Notes under the pieces: model-generated
What the model was told of the DNA's origin: nothing
Database searches by the model: none
The model's input: only the letters and a program-made list of their open reading frames with translations
NCBI GenBank assembly: GCA_029268325.1
Contig: JAJUGC010000180.1
Coordinates: 1 to 5,438 of the forward strand
Origin: Gammaproteobacteria bacterium
Lineage (GTDB): Bacteria > Pseudomonadota > Gammaproteobacteria > Pseudomonadales > Oleiphilaceae
Direction of reading: 5' to 3'
Length of the DNA stretch: 5,438 nucleotides
In this document: positions 1-4,905 of the stretch, piece after piece
Numbering within the stretch: position 1 is the stretch's first letter
Layout: each line of letters begins with the position of its first letter
Program-made: the position numbers and the translations under genes

Positions 1-914
1 AAGCGTGACTTCGTGAACTCCAGGCCTTTGAAGTTGTAAAGGAAATTACCCTTTTCATAGACCAGGCGCAGCATCCGCTTGAGCAGTTTGGACTCCTGGG
101 CTTCGTCATCCGGTGCCAGCATCAGGGGGATGAGGCCCAGATCCAGGTACGGAACGCCTTCCTCTTTAAACACCTCCATCGCATGGGCCATGATGGTGTA
201 GAAGATGCCTTGCTTGAATTCCGCATTGGCCCGGGAAATATTGGGCACATAGCTGATAATGCGATTCTTGTGGTAGATGGGGTCAAAGAAGATAAAGCCG
301 ACGGCCTGGCCATCCTGGTAGGCATAGAAATGGCGTTCATTTTCCGTGTAGCCCATCTCCATGGGACGAATCAGGAAGCGGATCTCGTTGCTTTTACATT
401 TGCGGGTACGGATCCAGGCCTCGGAAATTTCCCGGGTGTTGTCGTCACTGAAGCGTTCCTTGACGCTAATCCCCTGTTTTTCCGCCTGGTTGATGGCGGT
501 TCTCAGAATCTGTTTTTTCTTGCCTGACAGAGTCCAGTTAGAAAGCTCAATGCGGGATTCAGAGCCAAACTGGGTGCCATACAGTCCAAAATTCCGGTGC
601 AGGATATCCACCACCGGTTTTGTCACCTGGATATAGCTGGCATTGGGGAAACGTTGATGGAACCGGGTCAGGAGCAGCTCGAAATGCTCTGGCGCGCAGA
701 CCGGGTCGGAAAGGACAAAGGTCTTGCCCCAGTGGGTCATGTATCCCAGATAGCCCACGCCGGGAATGTCAAAATATTTCATGCCCGGCTGCAAGGTTGA
801 AAAGGACTGGGAGTGAGCGCCAAACTCCTTCAGATACTGAACCCGCTCCGAGAAGGAAAAACTCCCCGGCTGATAGTCCCGGATCGAGTCTAGAACAAGA
901 ACCTGATTACTCAT
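1..914 (-). CDS. DUF2156 / LPG_synthase_C domain protein (MprF C-terminal-like), 3' end cut off
   Basis: The reading frame is open from an ATG at 914 to the left edge: 304 codons without a stop, beginning MSNQVLVLDSIRDYQ. The family (PF09924) is the cytosolic catalytic half of MprF-type aminoacyl-phosphatidylglycerol synthases, a double GNAT-like fold that moves an amino acid from aminoacyl-tRNA to an acceptor. Visible family-like traits are the first-lobe segment HWGKTFVLSDPVC (about 61-73), the basic stretch SGKKKQILRTAINQAEKQG (130-148), the second-lobe core with FYAYQDG and VGFIFFDPIY (197-214), PYLDLGLIPL (255-264), and YNFKGLEFTKSR at the truncated end, which matches the 'FKGL..FK' close of the family. 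Perhaps 30-50 residues are missing. No membrane segments are visible, so it is the soluble domain-only form, unlike MprF with its flippase. AGGAG sits 7 bases upstream of the ATG. It follows the methyltransferase gene by 106 bases on the same strand. The acceptor and amino acid cannot be told from sequence, and a lipid acceptor is an inference from the family. Confidence 0.88.
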   Translation of the reverse strand, partial: MSNQVLVLDSIRDYQPGSFSFSERVQYLKEFGAHSQSFSTLQPGMKYFDIPGVGYLGYMTHWGKTFVLSDPVCAPEHFELLLTRFHQRFPNASYIQVTKPVVDILHRNFGLYGTQFGSESRIELSNWTLSGKKKQILRTAINQAEKQGISVKERFSDDNTREISEAWIRTRKCKSNEIRFLIRPMEMGYTENERHFYAYQDGQAVGFIFFDPIYHKNRIISYVPNISRANAEFKQGIFYTIMAHAMEVFKEEGVPYLDLGLIPLMLAPDDEAQESKLLKRMLRLVYEKGNFLYNFKGLEFTKSR

Positions 915-921
915 CTCCACG

Positions 922-926
922 CTCCT
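922..926 (-). promoter_or_regulatory. Ribosome binding site of the DUF2156 gene
   Basis: AGGAG on the minus strand lies 7 bases before the ATG at 914. This is a strong Shine-Dalgarno match at good spacing and fixes the start. No other in-frame start nearby has one. Confidence 0.75.
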
Positions 927-989
927 ATGTGCCTACTACGCTGTTATTTTTATGGGGTGCGGCAGGCCCGCATGTTGCTGGCCGGATTG

Positions 990-1014
990 GGTAGCAGGAC
1001 TTTGTCCTGCTACC
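990..1014. repeat. Perfect 11-bp inverted repeat between the methyltransferase and DUF2156 genes
   Basis: GGTAGCAGGAC, a three-base TTT loop (AAA on the minus strand), then GTCCTGCTACC form a perfect 11-bp stem. It begins 6 bases after the methyltransferase stop codon. On the minus strand no T-run follows the stem, so it is not a classical intrinsic terminator. It could attenuate transcription into the DUF2156 gene, protect the 3' end of the methyltransferase mRNA, or be one copy of a dispersed palindrome. A smaller palindrome, TGCGG-N5-CCGCA, lies next to it at 958-972. Paired palindromes of this kind occur in REP-like elements, but repetition in the genome cannot be seen from one window. 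Confidence 0.6.
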
Positions 1015-1020
1015 GCTTTC

Positions 1021-1698
1021 CTAATTTGGTTTGCGCCCTAATACGGACCAGTAGCAGTCCATATTGAGCAGCTTGAAGTATTTGCGTTCTTCAATGGTCA
1101 GGCCCAGCTCTTCCATGTATTGGGGGTAGTTGTAGATCTTGTGGAAGGCATTTTTGGCCATCGCCCAAAAAAGAGTGACGGCAACGTACCAATAGGCTTT
1201 CTTGGCCAGCCGGGAGAGCAGGTTGCCGGTGGTATCGGTGAAATCGCCCACCACAATGCGGCCGCCGGGCTTGGCCAAAGACGTCAGGTGGCGCAGTACG
1301 TCTTTCATCATGTTTTCGCTGAAGACGTTGAGGAAAAAGTTGGCGACCACCATGTCGTACTGCTCGGCTTCATCCACCTTGAAGATATCCAGGTGAAGCT
1401 TGCGGATCGGGTAGCGGAATTGCTTGTTCTCCCGGTCGAGCTGTTCCTGGAACTTGCGCAGCATGGTCTCCGACAGGTCGACCACGGTCACCTGGGCGCC
1501 CAGCTCGGCAGCGTGAATAGCGTCCTTGCCATGGCCGACCCCGGCAAACAGGATCCGGTCGCCGGGTTGCAGGTGTTGCGGGTTGAGCATGGCGACTTTG
1601 CAGTTATGGATAGACCTGCCGCTATAGAGCGTACTCAGTAGGTCGTAAACGGGGCCGATAACTTTGTACTTATCCTTAGTGGCAACAGCTTCTTGCAT
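1021..1698 (-). CDS. Class I SAM-dependent methyltransferase, 225 residues
   Basis: This is a Rossmann-fold methyltransferase. Using M1 at 1698, the glycine-rich motif I is ILFAGVGHGKDA (about 49-60), the acidic residue ending strand 2 is in VTVVDLSETML (D74), a motif IV-like segment is QYDMVVANFFLNVF (113-126), and the post-motif is LAKPGGRIVVGDF (141-153), as in UbiE/COQ5-type enzymes. An aromatic and hydrophobic stretch, AYWYVAVTLFWAMA (168-181), follows the core and could contact a membrane or a lipid-like substrate; it is short and polar residues flank it, so I do not call it a transmembrane helix. The start at 1698 has GAGAG 7 bases upstream. The frame continues upstream to an ATG at 1779 and a TTG at 1821, but these lack a ribosome binding site and add 27-41 residues of unconserved-looking sequence. 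The DUF2156 gene follows. The substrate is unknown: ubiquinone-like, phospholipid and small-molecule methylation are all possible. Confidence 0.88.
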   Translation of the reverse strand: MQEAVATKDKYKVIGPVYDLLSTLYSGRSIHNCKVAMLNPQHLQPGDRILFAGVGHGKDAIHAAELGAQVTVVDLSETMLRKFQEQLDRENKQFRYPIRKLHLDIFKVDEAEQYDMVVANFFLNVFSENMMKDVLRHLTSLAKPGGRIVVGDFTDTTGNLLSRLAKKAYWYVAVTLFWAMAKNAFHKIYNYPQYMEELGLTIEERKYFKLLNMDCYWSVLGRKPN

Positions 1699-1705
1699 TT
1701 TTATT

Positions 1706-1710
1706 CTCTC
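1706..1710 (-). promoter_or_regulatory. Ribosome binding site of the methyltransferase gene
   Basis: GAGAG on the minus strand ends 7 bases before the ATG at 1698. It decides that start over the in-frame ATG at 1779 and TTG at 1821. Confidence 0.55.
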
Positions 1711-1854
1711 GTCTGCTGTGAGTAGAGGTTGGGCCTTCTCCTGAAAGCCGGACCTCGGTGATCCCTGATTGCCTTGCATACTAAGAATCTTTGCCGAGGC
1801 AAACTGTGCCTTGGCCCGCAAATTGGTTTCAAAAATTTACGCAAGTCTACAGAA

Positions 1855-1882
1855 ATACTAAATAATTCATGATTTTGCTTAA
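1855..1882 (-). promoter_or_regulatory. Possible promoter of the methyltransferase gene
   Basis: The stretch at about 1828-1890 is clearly AT-rich compared with its surroundings. On the minus strand it contains TTAAGC (1877-1882), a 16-base spacer, and TAGTAT (1855-1860), a weak sigma-70-like pair. Another reading, CGGACA with an 18-base spacer to AATTAT, lies within a few bases. Either would give a leader of roughly 150 bases. The AT-rich island is firm; the exact boxes are not. Confidence 0.25.
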
Positions 1883-1904
1883 GATTGTCCGACACTCTGA
1901 GGGT

Positions 1905-1926
1905 GCTGTGAGAGGTACTTCACAGC
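1905..1926. promoter_or_regulatory. Operator-like inverted repeat GCTGTGA-N8-TCACAGC
   Basis: GCTGTGA at 1905-1911 and TCACAGC at 1920-1926 are perfect 7-base inverted arms with an 8-base spacer. The arms resemble CRP/Vfr half-sites (TGTGA/TCACA), but those normally have a 6-base spacer, so a CRP call is not justified. It sits 22 bases upstream of the candidate -35 box of the methyltransferase gene, a typical position for an activator. It could also be a small RNA hairpin. Confidence 0.4.
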
Positions 1927-2110
1927 TTGGGGCGGGACATTGAAAATGCAGAACGAGGCGGACTCGGACCCAGATAATTTGGGGGGCGGCTTGAGGGAAT
2001 GTTTATGGTGCTTGACGGTATGGGGCAGTCGGTTTAGTTAAGGGTGACGTGATGGCAAAGTCCAAGACTCTGGACAGTCCCTTAGAGTGATGAATGAAGG
2101 TTGGGGAGAG

Positions 2111-2134
2111 CTTCCTCTCCTGGAGGAGAGGAAG
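2111..2134 (-). terminator. Strong hairpin downstream of the lipoprotein gene, possible terminator
   Basis: CTTCCTCTCC, TGGA, GGAGAGGAAG form a perfect 10-bp stem with a 4-base loop, 63 bases beyond the lipoprotein stop codon. No T-run follows on either strand, so a classical intrinsic terminator is not shown; a Rho-dependent 3' end stabilised by the stem is possible. The left arm can also pair with GGAGAG just before it (2105-2110 with 2115-2120), so two mutually exclusive hairpins can form. Confidence 0.4.
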
Positions 2135-2197
2135 GATCTATGGTGATTATGAGAACGGGGCTTTTCTGAGTTTGACTAAGGGACGGGCCTTGGAGGG

Positions 2198-4519
2198 CTA
2201 TTGCTGGGCCAGGCCCTTTTCCAATACGGCATAGACTAAGCCGACGCTGTTGCCGTGGCGCATCAGGAGCACCATGATGCGGCCACCCGCTTCAGGGTTT
2301 TCCACGTCATGCTGGGTGATAAAGCCCTCCAGAGTAATGAGGTCGCCGGCGTCATCGGTAAACGTCATCCGGACGCTGTTCTTGATATCACCAGTTCCAA
2401 ACTCCACAGCTGTTGCTGTGAGTCGGACGATTTCAGGGTCTTCCGTAAGGCCGCTAACTTCCAAGGTGGTCCGGTCCTGGCTGACCCTGACTTTGTTCAG
2501 CATCAAGAGCACTTCGCCGTCGGTAAACTTCAGGTTGGAATTGTCCACGTGGTAAAGATAGTTCTCGGTGCTGGTAAAGCCGATGCCATTGCCCATGAGG
2601 CGGAAGGTATCGCCATTGCCGGGGTGAGACAGGCCCGTGTCGGTCAGTAGTGGAATGGCGTGGGCGATTCCCTGGCCATCGGTATCGGTGTTGATGGAAA
2701 AGGACAGCAGTTCGCCCCGCGGGTCGGAAATACCTTCCCAGGATTCTTCCGTGCTTGTGTTCATTAGTTGCAACAGACCTGTTTGGGCGTGGTAGGCCTG
2801 ATTGTTTTTAGTTAGCCGGCTAGGCAGGGCCAGATACTCGCGCCCAATCGTCTGGATGGGGGAGTTGGACATGGCGCTGCCGTCATAGCTGGGAGTCCAG
2901 GTGCTGAAAATATCCAGGTCATCTGCGGCCAGGGCAGGCTGGGATTCTTCCACTGCAAAGCTGTTTGGGGCTGTTTGCCAATGGCGGATGCTGCCCGTGG
3001 CGGTGACAGGATCACCTGCTGTATTGAATTTCTGGGTGAGCATCACCACGCCATAGCGTCTGTCCTGCAACTGGGCGGGATCAAATCCTTTGCTGGAATC
3101 GTTGGGGCTGACTTCAGAGCGCTTGCTGTAGGCTGTGAAGGTAAACCGGTTCAGTTTTTCCCGTAGTTCCTCCCGCTTATAGGGGGCCTGGGTGCCACTC
3201 AGTCGATAGACAAGCCCCGTGGTTACCCGGGCAGAGAGCAGGGCTCCTTGAGCTGTGGCGTCATAGAGGGAGTTGAAGTAGGGGTTGTTCAGCCAGCCGA
3301 TCATTTCCTTGTTGAGACCGTCTTCCTTGGTCTCTCGGGTTATGGACTGGTATTGAAGGAGCCCGTAATCATAGGTGCCCTCCAGGGTATAACCTGCGTA
3401 GGCACTGGTTTGGTCAATGGAGTTGAGTTCCCCTTCCGGGCTGGAGCTAGGTTTGGGAGCCGAGCCGGAAATCAGGGTCAAGGTGTTGTGAACACTGGGA
3501 GCGACTCCGGACAGAAGGCTGGAGGTGATGCCGAATCCCATATTGGCCACTATGAGCAGTGGGGCATCGTAGGCGGTTTTGTCGCCGGTGAGAGAGCCGG
3601 AGAAGGGGGACGTCCAGTTGCGCAGAACGGCAGTGGGCTGCTCTGGCTGTTGCACGCCCTGGTTCAGTTCCAGGGCAAAGGTGACGCCATTGTAGTTGCC
3701 GACCACGGTGTCCAAGACATCCGGAATTTGGCCCTCGCTGGTCTGGCCACCGATTGTGCGGGTCAGCACTGCCTGGCTGGATTTTTCTATAAAGCGTCGC
3801 AGGTCCAGGTGAGTCTCCAGATACTCCAGGGCCTCTTCCAGGTCGTATTCTTCGGGGATGCTGATTTCAAAGTTATTGGCGCCTTCGGCCAGAGCCAGCA
3901 GGTTGGCCAGGCTGGTGGCGGCTTGGGTTCTGCACTCGATAGACAGTTGAGAGCAGTTCATGAGTTCATTGAGACGGGCACGTCCCTCCGCTTGCTCCAC
4001 ATAGTCAAAAAAGGAGCGCATGGCATATTCGGTCACCACATTGATGGCATAGGGAACCTGGTTGTCAGTGGGGCCGGTTCTGGCGGTATTCGGCAAGGGG
4101 CGGCGCAGGGTGACGCCATTGGACAAGGTTGCCTCAATGGCTAGATCCAGCCGGGATTCGTATCGCTTGCTGAAGGTAATGGTATGACTGCCGTCAGGAT
4201 GGTTTGTTATCCCATGGCTTGGCGGTGGATTGTCCTCCCGCTTCTGGCCATTGCTTCCGATTCGGATAACTTCGATTTTCGAGACCTTGGGGGCACTCTC
4301 CAGGTCGCTAGACTCCGGAACTTCGCCGACAATTCCCGGGGTTGCTTCTACGATCACGTCAACGGCTACACCATTATTGGGGTTGCCGGCACCTGTACCC
4401 GGGCGATCGTTGTGTCCCTTTCTTAGACGGTCACCAGAGTCGGCAGCATCGCCGCAAGCCTGAATGAGAAGTGCACTGATAAGAACCAGCAGGACATGGA
4501 GACTTCGACGTAAGATCAT
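2198..4519 (-). CDS. Large predicted outer-membrane lipoprotein, family not recognised (773 residues)
   Basis: I do not recognise a family. From the ATG at 4519 the protein starts MILRRSLHVLLVLISALLIQACGD: two arginines, a hydrophobic core and the lipobox-like IQAC, so Cys22 is the likely lipid anchor. Glycine at +2 favours release to the outer membrane by the Lol rule. Next comes a flexible Gly/Asn/Asp/Pro-rich linker (about 23-50), then a region rich in alternating hydrophobic residues that could be Ig-like beta sheet (51-145). A more helical stretch (157-255) contains the only other two cysteines, C189 and C196, a possible disulfide. A long beta-rich C-terminal half runs to LEKGLAQQ. The frame extends upstream to ATGs at 4528 and 4546 and a TTG at 4585. 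None has a good ribosome binding site, and 4519 (GGA 8 bases upstream) gives the best signal peptide. No catalytic motif is evident; a binding, adhesion or surface-structural role is only a guess. It stands alone, with long gaps on both sides. Confidence 0.82.
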   Translation of the reverse strand: MILRRSLHVLLVLISALLIQACGDAADSGDRLRKGHNDRPGTGAGNPNNGVAVDVIVEATPGIVGEVPESSDLESAPKVSKIEVIRIGSNGQKREDNPPPSHGITNHPDGSHTITFSKRYESRLDLAIEATLSNGVTLRRPLPNTARTGPTDNQVPYAINVVTEYAMRSFFDYVEQAEGRARLNELMNCSQLSIECRTQAATSLANLLALAEGANNFEISIPEEYDLEEALEYLETHLDLRRFIEKSSQAVLTRTIGGQTSEGQIPDVLDTVVGNYNGVTFALELNQGVQQPEQPTAVLRNWTSPFSGSLTGDKTAYDAPLLIVANMGFGITSSLLSGVAPSVHNTLTLISGSAPKPSSSPEGELNSIDQTSAYAGYTLEGTYDYGLLQYQSITRETKEDGLNKEMIGWLNNPYFNSLYDATAQGALLSARVTTGLVYRLSGTQAPYKREELREKLNRFTFTAYSKRSEVSPNDSSKGFDPAQLQDRRYGVVMLTQKFNTAGDPVTATGSIRHWQTAPNSFAVEESQPALAADDLDIFSTWTPSYDGSAMSNSPIQTIGREYLALPSRLTKNNQAYHAQTGLLQLMNTSTEESWEGISDPRGELLSFSINTDTDGQGIAHAIPLLTDTGLSHPGNGDTFRLMGNGIGFTSTENYLYHVDNSNLKFTDGEVLLMLNKVRVSQDRTTLEVSGLTEDPEIVRLTATAVEFGTGDIKNSVRMTFTDDAGDLITLEGFITQHDVENPEAGGRIMVLLMRHGNSVGLVYAVLEKGLAQQ

Positions 4520-4569
4520 GGCGCACATCCAAAAGCGGAGGAACATTGAACAATCACAGCATTTGCCGT

Positions 4570-4639
4570 GGCTTGTCTCGAACAAACACTCCCATCCCTC
4601 AAAACAAGCCTGGACAACCGCTGTGGCGGATACAGTCCA
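4570..4639 (-). promoter_or_regulatory. Potentially structured leader upstream of the lipoprotein start
   Basis: Two stems abut exactly. The first to be transcribed is two-tiered: TGGAC/GTCCA (4611-4615 with 4635-4639) encloses CCGC/GCGG (4618-4621 with 4626-4629), with small internal loops. The second pairs GGCTTGT (4570-4576) with ACAAGCC (4604-4610) across a 27-base loop. They lie 51 bases before the ATG at 4519, within the leader predicted from the promoter at 4704-4732. It matches no riboswitch class that I recognise. Confidence 0.3.
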
Positions 4640-4659
4640 TTATCGCTTGGGCGGCACCA

Positions 4660-4669
4660 GGATTAATCC
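4660..4669. promoter_or_regulatory. 10-base perfect palindrome GGATTAATCC
   Basis: A self-complementary decamer lies about 28-37 bases downstream of the start site predicted from the promoter at 4704-4732. It could be an operator for a small dimeric repressor. A chance occurrence is also plausible for a palindrome this short. Confidence 0.25.
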
Positions 4670-4679
4670 AGACTACAGG
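4668..4679. repeat. Direct repeat CCAGACTAYAGG, copy 1
   Basis: CCAGACTACAGG here matches CCAGACTATAGG at 4771-4782 at 11 of 12 positions, in the same orientation and 103 bases apart. The copies flank the candidate lipoprotein promoter, which suggests a shared binding site, although a coincidence is possible at this length. Confidence 0.4.
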
Positions 4680-4703
4680 CACGCCAACCAAACAAACTAT
4701 ATG

Positions 4704-4732
4704 AGTATTGGAAGCAGATTCCCGGATGTCCA
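4704..4732 (-). promoter_or_regulatory. Candidate sigma-70-type promoter of the lipoprotein gene
   Basis: On the minus strand TGGACA (4727-4732; 5 of 6 to the -35 consensus), a 17-base spacer, and AATACT (4704-4709; 4 of 6 to the -10 consensus). Transcription would begin near 4697, giving a leader of about 180 bases before the ATG at 4519. It is the best pair I found by eye in this gap; a second -10-like TATAGT lies at 4696-4701. Confidence 0.35.
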
Positions 4733-4770
4733 GAAACCCTTGTTGTGAGAGAGTGAGTAATTTTCTACTA

Positions 4771-4782
4771 CCAGACTATAGG
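4771..4782. repeat. Direct repeat CCAGACTAYAGG, copy 2
   Basis: CCAGACTATAGG is the partner of the copy at 4668-4679. This copy also provides one arm of the dyad at 4773-4793. Confidence 0.4.
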
Positions 4783-4797
4783 TATTACAGTCTGTAA
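4773..4797. promoter_or_regulatory. Overlapping dyads upstream of the lipoprotein promoter
   Basis: Two inverted repeats share bases. AGACTATA (4773-4780) and TACAGTCT (4786-4793) are arms with one mismatch around a 5-base centre. TTACAG-T-CTGTAA (4785-4797) is a perfect 6-1-6 dyad. They lie about 40-65 bases upstream of the candidate -35 box, between the lipoprotein promoter and the YfaZ terminator. The layout suits a transcription factor site; the factor is not identifiable. Confidence 0.4.
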
Positions 4798-4853
4798 CAG
4801 AAAGTAGGATGTGGCAGTTCTGTGAAGCGGTTGTGATTTCCGCTGTTTGTATC

Positions 4854-4881
4854 CAGGGGCAGACACTTGGGCCTGCCCCTG
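4854..4881 (-). terminator. Terminator-like stem after the YfaZ-family gene
   Basis: CAGGGGCAG and CTGCCCCTG form a perfect GC-rich 9-bp stem with a 10-base loop, starting 24 bases after the stop codon at 4906. The bases after it on the minus strand (GATACAAACAG) lack a T-run, so efficiency is uncertain. A smaller inverted repeat, AGCGG-N9-CCGCT at 4826-4844, follows directly. Position and GC content make this the likely end of the YfaZ transcript. Confidence 0.5.
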
Positions 4882-4905
4882 CGGTATGGAGGTTGATACG
4901 GTCAA

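Larger units (their letters stand above)
1699..2197. other. 499-base gap between the lipoprotein and methyltransferase genes
   Basis: I find no convincing gene here. The only minus-strand frame of note encodes 64 residues (1701-1895); it is basic, shows no family features and overlaps the upstream extension of the methyltransferase frame, so I do not call it. The right half (2050-2200) is rich in short inverted repeats: GTCCA-N6-TGGAC (2060-2075), GGAC-A-GTCC (2072-2080) and the long hairpin at 2111-2134. The left half carries the AT-rich probable promoter and the inverted repeat at 1905-1926. The middle (1930-2050) holds nothing I can identify. Confidence 0.6.

Noticed and set aside
183..527. 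Plus-strand open frames over the left end
   Set aside because: They are shadows of the DUF2156 gene, which is open on the minus strand across the entire region and carries family motifs.
1120..1641. Plus-strand open frame of 173 codons
   Set aside because: It is antisense to the methyltransferase, whose motifs are clear; the translation has no family features.
1701..1895. 64-codon minus-strand frame ending just before the methyltransferase start
   Set aside because: It overlaps the probable promoter and has no recognisable features; a leader peptide is possible but unsupported.
1905..1926. A true CRP/Vfr binding site
   Set aside because: The spacer between TGTGA and TCACA is 8 bases and not 6; kept only as a generic operator-like repeat.
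2185..2220. GGGCCT/AGGCCC stem followed by TTTT on the plus strand
   Set aside because: It would terminate plus-strand transcription, but no plus-strand gene lies upstream, and its right arm is inside the lipoprotein coding end.
3248..4144. Plus-strand open frame of 298 codons
   Set aside because: It lies wholly antisense to the lipoprotein gene; its Gly/Val/Gln-rich, motif-free translation is what the complement of a GC-moderate gene gives.
4464..4748. Plus-strand 94-codon frame in the lipoprotein upstream region
   Set aside because: It overlaps the lipoprotein signal-peptide coding region and the regulatory gap antisense, and its translation is basic and motif-free.
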